A stretch of DNA of 64,000 nucleotides from Zygosaccharomyces rouxii (lineage: Eukaryota > Ascomycota > Saccharomycetes > Saccharomycetales > Saccharomycetaceae): positions 558,001 to 622,000 of the forward strand of contig NC_012996.1 of the NCBI RefSeq assembly GCF_000026365.1. Direction: 5' to 3'. The position numbers and the translations under genes were made by a program. Under the pieces are notes generated by a model. The model searched no databases, was not told where the DNA came from, and saw only the letters and a list, made by a program, of their open reading frames with translations. Below, in pieces: positions 54,724 to 64,000 of this stretch; positions within the stretch are counted from its first letter, which is position 1, and every line of letters starts with the position of its first letter.

Positions 54724-56802
54724 ATGCCAGATACACAAGATGGAAAATCTAATTCTCAAAAGTTACTGAATGACTACTTGTCAAATCCCGATCCAGGCCC
54801 ATCGCCATCCGCACCACAGCCAACAACTGCAGGTACGGGCGATACTTCTACGACTGCAGCGGATGTGAATTTACAAGGTAATAAAAATTTCGATAATAGC
54901 GGTAATAGTGGAATTGAAAGTAGGCATAAATCTTCATCGAATTGGAATGACGACGGCTACGATTATGAGATGCAAAATTATTACCCTCAGCCGTATACTC
55001 AGAGGACATCAAGGGCCAGAAGTAACACTAATTATATCCCCCACTATATGACAGGTCCAGATTCTCAGTATCCTATTCAGGAAGTTGTACCTAATACTCA
55101 AATGGCAGTTGCCACTGGTTCCGACCCGGCGGCAAATCGGGCCGATGGTTTCGGCCACTCCGTGAGGTCTCGCGCACCAACAATTAGATCTAACGTACCT
55201 GATTTCCATTCTATTCTTGGAAGTACTAGGAGTAAACCTCATAGTCATAATGGATCTCATATCCGCAGTAACAGCTCAGGGAGGAGCTCGGCGGCTTCCG
55301 CAGCCGCCGATAGCGAAAATCATGGGAATGAAACCGGAGACGGGGTTAACAGCGGTAGTAGTAATCATGCATTGAGTACGCCATTGATGGTTAGACCAAA
55401 GACCCTACATCAAAACCCTCAAACTCCAACGGTTCTACCTTCCGCTTATCATCCTATTAATAATTGGACATCTTTGAAGCACGGATATCTTAAAGAGTTT
55501 TTGGCCGAATTTGTTGGCACTATGGTAATGATTATATTTGGTAATGCGGTTAATTGTCAGGTTAATGTAGCCAGTAAAATTCAACAAGAGAATTTTGATA
55601 AGGCTTTACAAAAAGTGAGTAACTCACCAGAACAATTGCGCGAAACTGCAGAAGCCTTTAAAAATTTGGTCTCTTCTACATCAGGTGGTACTTTCGATGA
55701 AGTCGCTCTAGGTTGGGCAGCAGCTACTACCATGGGATATTTTGCCGCCGGTGGTAGTGCAATTTCGGGTGGACATTTAAATCCGTCAATTACAGTTGTG
55801 AATTTTATATTTCGTGGATTCCCGTTTAAAAACGTTTTCATCTATGTTACGGGACAATTACTTGGTGCATTTGTAGGTGCATTGATTCTTTTTATTTTTT
55901 ACAAAAGGGTTATTGAAGAAGGATTCCCCGGTGAATGGTGGAAAAATGAAACCGTAGCAGGTATATTTTGCGTCTTCCCCAAACCTTACTTGTCCACATC
56001 TCGTCAATTTGTCTCGGAATATATCTGCACTGCACTTTTACAAATTGGTACCTTTGCTCTGACCGATCCATATACTTCTCTTTCCAGTGATCTTTTCCCA
56101 TTGATGCTGTTTATTTTAATGTACATTTTGAATGCATCTTTATCATATCAAACAGGATCAGCAATGAATATGGCAAGAGATTTAGGGCCCAGATTAGCGC
56201 TTTATGCCGTTGGATTTAATAGACACATGCTATGGGTCAACCACCATCATTTTTTTTGGGTACCGATAGTGGCACCATTCTTAGGTTCAATTACTGGCGG
56301 ATTAATATACGATGTTTGCATTTACCAAGGTCACGAATCACCTGTTAATTGGCCAATAGCTACTTATAAAGATATCCTTCGGAGATCATGGTTGAGAAGA
56401 CGTCAATGGAAAGGTCGTTCAAATTGGCCCGTAATTGGTAAGAAACTTTCAAATAACCCAGCACCATCAGAATTTAGCGATTTCTCATATGAAGACGACG
56501 ATGAAGATAGAGGTAACCCTTTCCAAAATCCGAAGACAGATCCTTCCAAAGTGTCCTTGGTACAAGAGGCTGACCCAGGTGCTGATACAAGGTCTCCAGA
56601 TTCTGTTCACTTTAAATCAGTACAAGGAGACAGTAGGCGGCTTCACGGCGAAATTCCTACAATTATGGAGGAGAATCCTAGCCTCGAGACCGAATCGTTA
56701 GGTTCGTTAACCTCACTATCAATTAATAATAATGACAATAATGGCCCTACTTCGAATGACGGCATACCATCTTTTCCCACCGTTCAAAAGAAACAGGAAT
56801 AA
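54724..56802 (+). CDS. FPS1: aquaglyceroporin Fps1
   Basis: Plasma-membrane glycerol channel that closes on hyperosmotic stress so that glycerol is retained. The 692 residues have a long N-tail (about 1-255) containing the regulatory stretch RPKTLHQNPQTPTVLP just before the first membrane segment. Six membrane segments follow (about 258-545), then a long acidic C-tail with DFSYEDDDEDRG. The two pore motifs are NPS (GGHLNPSITV, about 360) and NMA (SAMNMARDLGPR, about 485) in place of canonical NPA. S. cerevisiae Fps1 has NPS and NLA. Length equals what I remember for Z. rouxii Fps1. GUT1 is its divergent partner. Confidence 0.97.
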   Translation: MPDTQDGKSNSQKLLNDYLSNPDPGPSPSAPQPTTAGTGDTSTTAADVNLQGNKNFDNSGNSGIESRHKSSSNWNDDGYDYEMQNYYPQPYTQRTSRARSNTNYIPHYMTGPDSQYPIQEVVPNTQMAVATGSDPAANRADGFGHSVRSRAPTIRSNVPDFHSILGSTRSKPHSHNGSHIRSNSSGRSSAASAAADSENHGNETGDGVNSGSSNHALSTPLMVRPKTLHQNPQTPTVLPSAYHPINNWTSLKHGYLKEFLAEFVGTMVMIIFGNAVNCQVNVASKIQQENFDKALQKVSNSPEQLRETAEAFKNLVSSTSGGTFDEVALGWAAATTMGYFAAGGSAISGGHLNPSITVVNFIFRGFPFKNVFIYVTGQLLGAFVGALILFIFYKRVIEEGFPGEWWKNETVAGIFCVFPKPYLSTSRQFVSEYICTALLQIGTFALTDPYTSLSSDLFPLMLFILMYILNASLSYQTGSAMNMARDLGPRLALYAVGFNRHMLWVNHHHFFWVPIVAPFLGSITGGLIYDVCIYQGHESPVNWPIATYKDILRRSWLRRRQWKGRSNWPVIGKKLSNNPAPSEFSDFSYEDDDEDRGNPFQNPKTDPSKVSLVQEADPGADTRSPDSVHFKSVQGDSRRLHGEIPTIMEENPSLETESLGSLTSLSINNNDNNGPTSNDGIPSFPTVQKKQE

Positions 56803-56896
56803 TGGACTTAAAAATATAGATGATTTTAGTTGTTTTTAATTTGTTGTTTTTATCTTGAAATTATACATGCCCTCATGTTATTCGTTGTTGTTTTCT

Positions 56897-57565
56897 TCAC
56901 CAGGTGAAGAATAGAAGCAAGATGCAAATTACAATCACACTGGCCATAACCAATACGTTTTTACGTCTTCTAGTCCCAATTCTTGCGATCAATTGATTTA
57001 TACCAGGAACTCTGTGTAAAGTCTGAAGGACTCGATTACTACCGCTTTGTAAAAGATTAGATTGTGCACTGAATTGATCTCTTGTTTCCCATGCTTGAGA
57101 AATTAACCTGTCGACCAAGTTATGAGACTGATCAACCCTACGAGATTCTCCCCTATAGTAATCTTCATCGTCTTCAAAAGGTACTGTACTATCTTCTGTA
57201 CGTTGTTGAGCAATATCACTCTTGACACTAAACAGTAAGTTGAGTCTATTACGTTCCTGCTGAATTGAAGATCTTATATTACGGAGATTTTGCCAGTGCT
57301 CCTTCAACATCTCCCTATGACGTTGTAATTGCGATAATTTAGATGCTGATATCGTAGGATTCTCATCACAAATTGTACCTAGTCTTTCAACAACATCTTG
57401 TCTCTGATTTAGGAGTTCTTCCAATTGAGTATCTAACCTTTTCTCTTGTGACGTTTGTTCAGAACTTGTTGTTTGAGCAAATGTGGAATATTTGGAAAGC
57501 AACGATTCAACCTGCGATTCTAATGATATGGCTTGACTTCTAACTGTGACAAAGGACTGGGACAT
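56897..57565 (-). CDS. GOS1: Golgi v-SNARE Gos1
   Basis: SNARE acting in traffic within the Golgi. The 222-residue protein starts MSQSFVTVRSQAISLE, aligning with the S. cerevisiae N-terminus. Four further upstream codons open only from GTG. It has an N-terminal helical region with KYSTFAQTTSSEQT and IRSSIQQERNRLNLLFSVK, a SNARE helix with RRVDQSHNLVDRLISQAWETR (about 140-195) and a C-terminal membrane anchor (about 203-221). It converges on FPS1. Confidence 0.96.
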   Translation of the reverse strand: MSQSFVTVRSQAISLESQVESLLSKYSTFAQTTSSEQTSQEKRLDTQLEELLNQRQDVVERLGTICDENPTISASKLSQLQRHREMLKEHWQNLRNIRSSIQQERNRLNLLFSVKSDIAQQRTEDSTVPFEDDEDYYRGESRRVDQSHNLVDRLISQAWETRDQFSAQSNLLQSGSNRVLQTLHRVPGINQLIARIGTRRRKNVLVMASVIVICILLLFFTW

Positions 57566-57623
57566 GATTCGCTGCACGACCTTTCTTGTACAGACTGTTT
57601 TTGTTGTTAACGGCGTGTTATTT

Positions 57624-58097
57624 TCAATCTACGTTTTGAATCCAATCAAATAGAAAAACTGATGCCCATCTTGACAAATACGTTGATTGGAAGATAGATC
57701 TATCACCAACAATGTCAGCGGTGTCACACGCATGAATTGAATACCACGCTGCTGGATTATCACTTGAAGATGTAGAAATTGTATCTAGTCCAAACTGGAA
57801 CCAATTGGGCAGGGGTAAAATACGATCGATTTGTTTAGGGAACCAAGGTTCTATACAATCAATACCTTCGATTTGGCTAAATTTCCAAATTCTTAAAAGT
57901 AATTGCGGCTCATGATAAGTCTGTGAATACGTTATCTTGCATTCTAAATGAGATATGTTGAATTCCGTTACATCCCACTGTATATGTATGTGAATAGTTG
58001 ATTTTAAGGGATTATAATGCAAGTTTTTAACCTTATCACAATCCTGTAAAGAATGCTTCAGCGATGGTAACTGGGCCCTATATTCTTCAAATCTCAT
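57624..58097 (-). CDS. ATG10: autophagy E2-like enzyme Atg10
   Basis: E2-like enzyme that conjugates Atg12 to Atg5 in autophagosome formation. The 157 residues (S. cerevisiae 167) include a central beta-sheet region with STIHIHIQWDVTEF and ITYSQTYHEPQLLLRIW. The catalytic region WYSIHACDTADIV carries the active cysteine in an HACDT context, matching the HPCDT motif of the family. ATG10 (YLL042C) lies between FPS1 and SDH2 in S. cerevisiae, as here. GOS1 follows on the same strand. Confidence 0.92.
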   Translation of the reverse strand: MRFEEYRAQLPSLKHSLQDCDKVKNLHYNPLKSTIHIHIQWDVTEFNISHLECKITYSQTYHEPQLLLRIWKFSQIEGIDCIEPWFPKQIDRILPLPNWFQFGLDTISTSSSDNPAAWYSIHACDTADIVGDRSIFQSTYLSRWASVFLFDWIQNVD

Positions 58098-58336
58098 TTC
58101 ATCAACTGAATTCTTTTTGTTAAAATACAGTTTACACGCATTTAATCTAAAAATTATACCTATAGAGTCACATATCTCTACTTACTTAATCTTTGTATTT
58201 TTTTAAAATAAATAATAAATAATAGTTCAATAAATAATAATAAGCAGTCGACGGTTAAACTTCCGGCTGCTTAACCCGGATGCTGAAATACAGAAAGACG
58301 AGAGAGAGGGGAGAATACCTTACGTTAGAATTTAGC

Positions 58337-59128
58337 TTAGTCCGTTGCCAATTCCTTTTTGATTTCAGCAATGGCAAGACCTGGGTTCAAACCCTTAGGA
58401 CAGGTTCTGGTACAGTTCATAATGGTGTGACATCTGTAAAGAGACATAGTGTTCTGCAACATTGCCTTTCTAGTTTGTGCGGCTTGGTCTCTGGAATCGA
58501 TTAACCATCTGTAAGCTTGCAACAAAACTGCAGGACCCAAGTATTGTTCTTGATTCCACCAGTAAGATGGACATGAAGTAGAGCAGCATGCACAAAGAAT
58601 ACATTCATAAAGACCATCCAATTTCTTACGGTCTTCCACGCTTTGCAAAATTTCCTTACCGTCCTCTGGGTAACTCTTTCTTTGCAAATATGGCTGAATG
58701 GATTTATATTGTTGGTAGAAGTTGGTCAAATCTGGAACCAAATCCTTAACGATGTACATGTGGGGTAGTGGATAAACCTTCAAATCCTTTGATTCATTCT
58801 GATCAATCTTACATAGACATGCTAAAGTGTTTCTACCACCAATGTTCATGGCACATGAACCGCAGATACCTTCTCTACAGGATCTTCTCAAAGTTAAAGT
58901 GGCATCCTGTTCGTTTTTAATCTTTAGCAATGCATCCAAAACCATAGGACCACATTCATTCAAATCCACTTGGAAAGTTTGTAGGTATGGTTTTTTAGAT
59001 GGTTCGTCGGGCGACCATCTGTAAACCTTAAAGTTCTTTAAACGTGGTGCCACAGCTGTAGCCGTAGCTAAACCTCTTTGTAAATTTAAACCGTTAACAA
59101 CGCTCCTCTTTAAAACTGAGTTCATCAT
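58337..59128 (-). CDS. SDH2: succinate dehydrogenase iron-sulfur subunit
   Basis: Iron-sulfur protein of respiratory complex II in the inner mitochondrial membrane. The start at [13 protein letters not shown] gives 263 residues (S. cerevisiae 266) with an N-terminal presequence (about 1-25). The open frame runs over 100 codons further upstream but that part is unlike the family and spans the TATA box. All clusters are complete: [2Fe-2S] CREGICGSC plus C, [4Fe-4S] [11 protein letters not shown] and [3Fe-4S] [15 protein letters not shown] minus-strand TATATAAAAG (59223-59232) lies about 95 bp before the start. Confidence 0.98.
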   Translation of the reverse strand: MMNSVLKRSVVNGLNLQRGLATATAVAPRLKNFKVYRWSPDEPSKKPYLQTFQVDLNECGPMVLDALLKIKNEQDATLTLRRSCREGICGSCAMNIGGRNTLACLCKIDQNESKDLKVYPLPHMYIVKDLVPDLTNFYQQYKSIQPYLQRKSYPEDGKEILQSVEDRKKLDGLYECILCACCSTSCPSYWWNQEQYLGPAVLLQAYRWLIDSRDQAAQTRKAMLQNTMSLYRCHTIMNCTRTCPKGLNPGLAIAEIKKELATD

Positions 59129-59567
59129 CGCTGCTCTTTGAGATATGATCCACTCACTCACTCTCTTTCCTTTAACTGTTGCAGCTGAAGGTTTACTTCG
59201 TAAAGGATGCCCGTATGGCTTTCTTTTATATATGAATGGGCAATCTGGAATCATCGTATCAGTCCGGACGAAGGATCCCGGTGATTTTTTGCAAATTTTC
59301 GGAGCCGAACCGGAGTCACATGGAATCGGCGGGTAAAGTGATAGAAGTAATACCAAACATAACCATAGTGCATACACTGGCATAACATAGTACAAGATTA
59401 GGGAAGTAAAGCATGTAAAACAAAAAAAAACCGGCTTATTACCATGCATATTCGGAAAGGCGGGAAGTCTTAATGTTTACGCCTGCTGCCATATTCACCG
59501 CTCGCGTCCTAGTTTAGCAGATCTCGAAAGAATAATCAACATCAGTGCAGTTCAACTGGAACCAATT

Positions 59568-59575
59568 ATTCGGTC
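59568..59575 (-). promoter_or_regulatory. HAP-complex (CCAAT) site upstream of SDH2
   Basis: ACCAATTA on the plus strand is TAATTGGT on the SDH2 strand, matching the Hap2/3/4/5 consensus TNATTGGT. It lies about 440 bp before the SDH2 start. SDH2 is a known HAP target in S. cerevisiae, which supports the call, though the distance is large. Confidence 0.45.
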
Positions 59576-60175
59576 CAGCATCAGCTTGTCAACAAGTCTT
59601 CTGAAAAATATTTGACCATCATCCCTGTCGATGTTTCTAGTACGTATGAAGGATAATACTTCTGATAGAAATACAGTAAAGTTACAAGTAGAGCTCCTAT
59701 GAAACAGAAGTTGGCATAAATTCATGGATAAAAGACATTTGCAGACATATGAAGGTTAATATTTTCCGGATTTTCTACATGGCTGTTACATTGTTTGGTT
59801 GGATGTATATGGAGGACATCGGACCACCAAGCGTAATTCGTTCCACGCCCTGGATATTCTTGAGATGAAGAAGAAGCTTCCGTTTGTATATGTGAAAATT
59901 CAGTGGCTCAAACCGAGGGCCCTCGCACAGTACTGGTCTTATCAGACCTATTGAACTTCATGCATATTTACAGAGTTCGATTCTTATTAGGGGTAACACA
60001 TGATATCTGTTCAACATTAGCTGTTCTGTATATAGAGATCCAAATACTCATACTTTGCAGTATACTGGGACAGGGGTGGGACAGGTACATGCTGTATGAC
60101 TAAATAGAGATGATCTGGGGAAAATTACCCCGGGGTATTGTTCCTCCATTCTTACCGGGTGCTCGATAGCTCCCT

Positions 60176-60189
60176 GTTGCCATAGCAAC
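60176..60189. promoter_or_regulatory. perfect RFX X-box
   Basis: GTTGCCATAGCAAC fits the RFX family consensus GTNRCC-N(0-3)-RGYAAC with no mismatch. In S. cerevisiae Rfx1/Crt1 represses DNA-damage genes such as RNR2-RNR4 and HUG1 through such sites. No target gene is evident nearby. Confidence 0.55.
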
Positions 60190-61005
60190 CATTACGTGCC
60201 AAGAAGCAGGATGCGTGCAATTACGTAATACTCATGTAACACGGTTTCTTAAAGATAATATTTATACCCATACATAGATAGATAGACTACCGGTAGCCAA
60301 TGCATTCGTAACGAATACACCTATATATGTGTGCTTACGGTCTGCGCCAAAATGACAATCTACGGCTTAACCTTCTGCTACCTAATGATTTACCACTGAT
60401 TAAATCCGAGAAATCTTGCTTGTAGCACTTCATATCGATCTGTCTTTTCTAATTGGTTTTTTTCTTTCCTCTTCTTCCCGAGTCCAGCTTAGGTATTTAT
60501 GAAACAATTGTTCCTGATGTGCTTGCAAGAAAGAGGATCAGGACTCGAGATCAATATCTTTTTTCCCCTGTTTATATATGCTTTACAAGAACTCTTCCCG
60601 ATGCAATGAACTATTCCTCTTCCGACTAAAAAATCCTATGAAAGAACCACCGAGAGAATGGCCTTTCTCCCGTTAATAGTCTTGGCGAATTATAGGTTAT
60701 ACTTGATTGAGTTCAACCACGGTCTGGAACCTGCTTCCTGAAAACGATGCCGCGACCAAGCGATCGCTCGCAAGGAACAATGCATTGAGCCACGGCGGAT
60801 GAATTATAAAATCCGGTATCGGTCTCTCGAGACCAATTGATATCAATTTTAGAACGATAACGATACTGGGATCTGCCTTGGCGTGGAGAATGCCCTATAA
60901 TATGCATAATTCTGGGTGTCGTGTGCCCCCTGATAAGAGTGAAGGAAGACCTTAGGCTCGACAATCGGTTTAACTACGTACTCTAATAATAGCTAAACAA
61001 AACAT

Positions 61006-64000
61006 CTACAATGCCGCTTCGCAATACTTATTGTATTCAGTAACTGCGATGGCTATGTGTTTATAGAGACATTTCCTCTCTTGAGGATTGGCAATAGGGA
61101 TAAAGTATTCCGATTGCGTCTTTAATTTGATGTGGATACCTCCGCGTTGAAGCACAATTCCTTGAATTCCAAAGTAATCTGTAGTCCACATCGATTCCAA
61201 ATTACCTATATTCAGTTCGATAATATGTTCCATCGATACTAAAACTGCTAATTCTTTACCTGGTAGCACCACATGAGCCAAATAGTTGTCATTCATATAG
61301 AGACCACCATTAACGACCTTCAACCAGTATTGGCCTTGAGCTTCTTTCAAATCAAAGGGCCTAATGATCTTCTCATGATAATCAATGTAACGTGGTAGCC
61401 TCACTCTAGCTGCCGCTGGAACATCCAATGCGGTTGTGGTACTTCTAACTCCTTGTGATAAATTACTCGTCAGATCTAAGATACCAATGGCGGTTTTTGT
61501 GGGTAGGCCAATCAAACCTCTACCAAGACCTTTGAAGAACCCTGATGCGCCTTCCTTTTGGGCTCCAGTCACAGGGTCAAAAGCCATGCCGGTAAATCCA
61601 CTCCCGACAGTATTAGCAAAAGATTGAGCTGTTGATGTAAACCTGTTGCGTTTGTTAGCATTCATACGTTGTTGTAACCTCCTTCTCTCTTGAAATTCAA
61701 GATCTTGTGTAATGGAGAGACCCTTCGCCATTGAGCCGGTAAATTTAGCCATACTATCAGATAGACCAAAAACAGTCTTCTTGGCAAAACTTAAACCACC
61801 TTTAGCGAGATGAAGACCCAATTCTTGAGGTCTGTCATTCATCATGTATCCTTGGTATGGTTCGTAAAAGATATCCCACACACCTGAACTGATAGTGTTG
61901 AACAGACCCACTGGGTTACCCAGGAAATCTGCTGAACCCAGGATCTTGTGAATCTGGTAAAAGAACTGTTGGCCGTAATGCGTTTCGACTGCTTTGTAAA
62001 GCGTATTGATGGGTACTCTCAAATTGGCCATGTACAACGAATTTAGTGTGATAGGAGCATCATTCACATTTGCCATAGTCATTGTAAGCATGTCCAAAAA
62101 CACCAACATGGTTCCTTGATACTCAACTCCTAACTTCTCTTGCTCGTCCTTCAGCAATTGATGTTGATCAGATCTTACAAAAGAAACATGAAGCATAATA
62201 GGTTGAATATGGAAAATTTCAAAGTACATGTCATCAGCAAATTTGAGATCTGCACATTGAGGGAGTGTGATCTTTGTTGGATATCTGGCATCCTTAGATG
62301 AAAGATTCCATGCGGCACCCGGTGATTTGGCGAAGTCTAAGAGTGCGATTAGAAGATCTTCGTCAAGTTGAATGGTCAACTCTTGTAATAACAATGTGGC
62401 GTGTTTAAAATACATTAACCCATGTGAATCGTCCTTTACCTTTGAGACCGATCCAGATATGACAGGATGATTCTCAATTTCATGTGTTGTGTGAGGGACA
62501 GCATACGGATATAAAATGTTCTGGAACGGACTACCGAATAACTGGTTGTCAACCTGTAACCACTTCACCTTCCAACTGAATGTTTGATACAAGTCAGATT
62601 CATTGTATCTCATCTCCAATCCATTGGCGTGTAGGTACAAAATTTCCTGCAGGGATGCATTAATCAATGAAATACCAACACCTTTGAAAGACAGCACGAT
62701 CTTAGCATAAACATTCTTATCCTCAGCTTCTGCTTCGAATCCATCACCACTACTGCTGGAAACTGAAACCGATGATGAAGTATTGTTTTTATTTCTCAAT
62801 TTGTATAAGCTGAAGTCGGGATTGTAGTTGGTGATAACCAATGCCTGAGTTGGACCGTCAGCAATCACATTTAAGTCCATACTGAGAGGTTCCTCGCTGG
62901 GGCTTCTAGAAGGTAGACGCATGGGCTTCAAATTACCAATTTCGGCTAATTGAACTTCTCTTCTGCGACCTCTAGCGGTTAGAATCAACTTTTTCTGCCT
63001 TGCTGCTGGATAGTCCCACGCATATGGCATGACGCTCTTAGGTGGGACACGGTAGTAGTACGGCTTATATTCTGTCTCATCCAACTCATCATAAGTATCG
63101 TAATCGTAATAATCATCGACAACTCTAGGATCCCTCTGATAGAAAATGAACTCTTGATCACTGAAATTTCTAATAGAATAAGGCCAGTGATTCTGTGCAT
63201 CTTTAATTCTTATAAAGACGGTGGCTCTTTCAAGAATGATTTCAACCTTCAGCAAAACATGACTATTTTGCTTCAAAACCTTCAGATAAGTGAACCCAAT
63301 ATCTTTTATGAAAAATGGAGAAGACCACTCTGAAGTAGATCCCAAAAATTTGACCATCAACTGCTTGTGAACGACATTTCTCATTTTGTATAGGGGTATT
63401 GACTTACCAGGTTCGACATCCAAAACATTGGTAGACCCATGTTCACAAAGTTCAATGGGTACATCCAAGAAATTGTGTATGATATACCTTGGTGCAATGG
63501 AGATAATCTTGCTCAATAAATAATCACCCTCACCCTCAGAAACTGTAATACCAAAATTGCATTCTTGCTCCTTATTGGGGATGTTCACCACGGTGTCGAA
63601 CGACTGACCTAATGCTTCAAAAGATATTGGCATACTCCAGTCGGATTCCTTGAATCTGATCCGTGCGCGGTTCTTCTTGTAGGAATTTACGTCAAAAGAG
63701 AACATTTTTGGAATACTGAAACGTACATCATCCTCCGCCTGTAATTTGCACTGTGCAATGTTCGAAGAGTTACCTTGAACGTATAGGTCTCTATCTGTCT
63801 CATTAAAGATGATATAAGGAGATGTTATTCTGATAATCTTAGCTCTAGTTCCTTCTACACTTTGATAATGCAACATAGCATTGAACTTTTGTCCCCCAGA
63901 AAGCTTCATTACCAAGCTTAACTCAGGCTTCAAAGCGCTTTTTGTTGCAGTATTCACAATGGAGGGCTTTGACATAGAAGCATCCTCAATTAATGGTTGC
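61006..64000 (-). CDS. VPS13: lipid-transfer protein Vps13, C-terminal part
   Basis: The C-terminal portion (about 998 residues) of the giant bridge-like lipid-transfer protein that works at organelle contact sites. The frame stays open past the window edge, so the 5' two thirds are missing. The Met at 63975 is internal. Visible parts are the end of the VAB (SHR-BD) region with [20 protein letters not shown] and [16 protein letters not shown], the APT1/VPS13_C region, and the ATG2-like C-terminal domain with [35 protein letters not shown] and [13 protein letters not shown]-terminal PH-like domain ends in [11 protein letters not shown]. cerevisiae Vps13 is 3144 residues and is also next to SDH2. 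Confidence 0.97.
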   Translation of the reverse strand, partial: QPLIEDASMSKPSIVNTATKSALKPELSLVMKLSGGQKFNAMLHYQSVEGTRAKIIRITSPYIIFNETDRDLYVQGNSSNIAQCKLQAEDDVRFSIPKMFSFDVNSYKKNRARIRFKESDWSMPISFEALGQSFDTVVNIPNKEQECNFGITVSEGEGDYLLSKIISIAPRYIIHNFLDVPIELCEHGSTNVLDVEPGKSIPLYKMRNVVHKQLMVKFLGSTSEWSSPFFIKDIGFTYLKVLKQNSHVLLKVEIILERATVFIRIKDAQNHWPYSIRNFSDQEFIFYQRDPRVVDDYYDYDTYDELDETEYKPYYYRVPPKSVMPYAWDYPAARQKKLILTARGRRREVQLAEIGNLKPMRLPSRSPSEEPLSMDLNVIADGPTQALVITNYNPDFSLYKLRNKNNTSSSVSVSSSSGDGFEAEAEDKNVYAKIVLSFKGVGISLINASLQEILYLHANGLEMRYNESDLYQTFSWKVKWLQVDNQLFGSPFQNILYPYAVPHTTHEIENHPVISGSVSKVKDDSHGLMYFKHATLLLQELTIQLDEDLLIALLDFAKSPGAAWNLSSKDARYPTKITLPQCADLKFADDMYFEIFHIQPIMLHVSFVRSDQHQLLKDEQEKLGVEYQGTMLVFLDMLTMTMANVNDAPITLNSLYMANLRVPINTLYKAVETHYGQQFFYQIHKILGSADFLGNPVGLFNTISSGVWDIFYEPYQGYMMNDRPQELGLHLAKGGLSFAKKTVFGLSDSMAKFTGSMAKGLSITQDLEFQERRRLQQRMNANKRNRFTSTAQSFANTVGSGFTGMAFDPVTGAQKEGASGFFKGLGRGLIGLPTKTAIGILDLTSNLSQGVRSTTTALDVPAAARVRLPRYIDYHEKIIRPFDLKEAQGQYWLKVVNGGLYMNDNYLAHVVLPGKELAVLVSMEHIIELNIGNLESMWTTDYFGIQGIVLQRGGIHIKLKTQSEYFIPIANPQERKCLYKHIAIAVTEYNKYCEAAL

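Larger units (their letters stand above)
59129..61005. other. 1.9-kb gene-free region between VPS13 and SDH2
   Basis: The longest gene-free stretch of the window, holding the SDH2 promoter and VPS13 terminator. It contains a HAP-type ACCAATTA (59568-59575) upstream of SDH2, a perfect RFX X-box GTTGCCATAGCAAC (60176-60189) and palindromes ATTCGTAACGAAT (60304-60316) and AATTGATATCAATT (60835-60848). A relatively GC-rich stretch spans about 60715-60960. Open frames here are short or start from non-ATG codons. S. cerevisiae has no gene between these two. Confidence 0.5.

Noticed and set aside
59220..59290. Carbon-source element near SDH2 (CCGGACGAAGG)
   Set aside because: It mismatches the CSRE consensus at two conserved positions.
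59129..59449. N-terminal extension of SDH2 by over 100 codons
   Set aside because: The extension has no family similarity and covers the TATA box. The ATG at 59128 gives the expected length and presequence.
59129..61005. Centromere in the long gene-free region
   Set aside because: No CDEI/CDEIII pair (TCACGTG with TTCCGAA) around an AT-rich core was found, and S. cerevisiae synteny does not place a centromere here.

Overview
This window is nuclear DNA from a budding yeast of the family Saccharomycetaceae. Three points support this. Nearly every gene has a recognisable Saccharomyces cerevisiae counterpart. COF1 carries a typical yeast intron with GTATGT and TACTAAC signals. The three tRNA genes are close to their S. 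cerevisiae equivalents. The gene order interleaves two sister regions that are separate in S. cerevisiae: genes of the YGR152-YGR161 series with YGL040-YGL045, then genes of the YHL040-YHL031 series with YLL051-YLL040. This is the pattern of a lineage that did not undergo the whole-genome duplication. The Zygosaccharomyces/Torulaspora group is the best guess, with a lean to Zygosaccharomyces because Fps1 here has the 692-residue length I recall for Z. rouxii. The species is not proven.

Layout. Positions 1-825 hold no intact gene but contain an 84-bp copy of part of the amino acid permease gene found at 7.9-9.6 kb. From 0.8 to 22.8 kb there is a conserved housekeeping block: tRNA-Ala, RSR1, an EMAPII-type tRNA-binding protein, tRNA-Leu, a PITH-domain protein, HEM2, CYS4, a small mitochondrial-type protein, an amino acid permease, DST1, RNA15, PTI1, CHO2, MTR3, RIM8, NSR1, a Ser/Thr-rich GPI-type wall protein and RTS3. 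From 23.5 to 35.3 kb lies an accessory block of surface and nutrient genes: a ferric reductase, a siderophore-type transporter, a saposin-type acid sphingomyelinase-like enzyme, an N-terminally anchored laccase-like multicopper oxidase and a phosphate-regulated acid phosphatase. From 35.4 kb to the end the second conserved block runs EFM1, COF1, LDB18, CBP2, MUP3, YBT1/VMR1, SBP1/RNP1, RPL8, tRNA-Gly, GUT1, FPS1, GOS1, ATG10, SDH2 and the 3' part of VPS13, which leaves the window.

Functional links. The ferric reductase and siderophore transporter form an iron-uptake pair in the position from which the S. cerevisiae neighbours FRE6 (beside COF1) and ARN1 (beside EFM1) would derive. GUT1 and FPS1 are divergent glycerol genes sharing one promoter region. 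RNA15 and PTI1 are tandem paralogues in pre-mRNA 3'-end processing. The laccase-like and acid phosphatase genes are divergent and share a promoter with four Pho4-type sites.

Several start codons were set at the first in-frame ATG where the open frame extends further upstream only through non-ATG codons. All functional calls rest on reading the sequence and on remembered family features. No database search was run.
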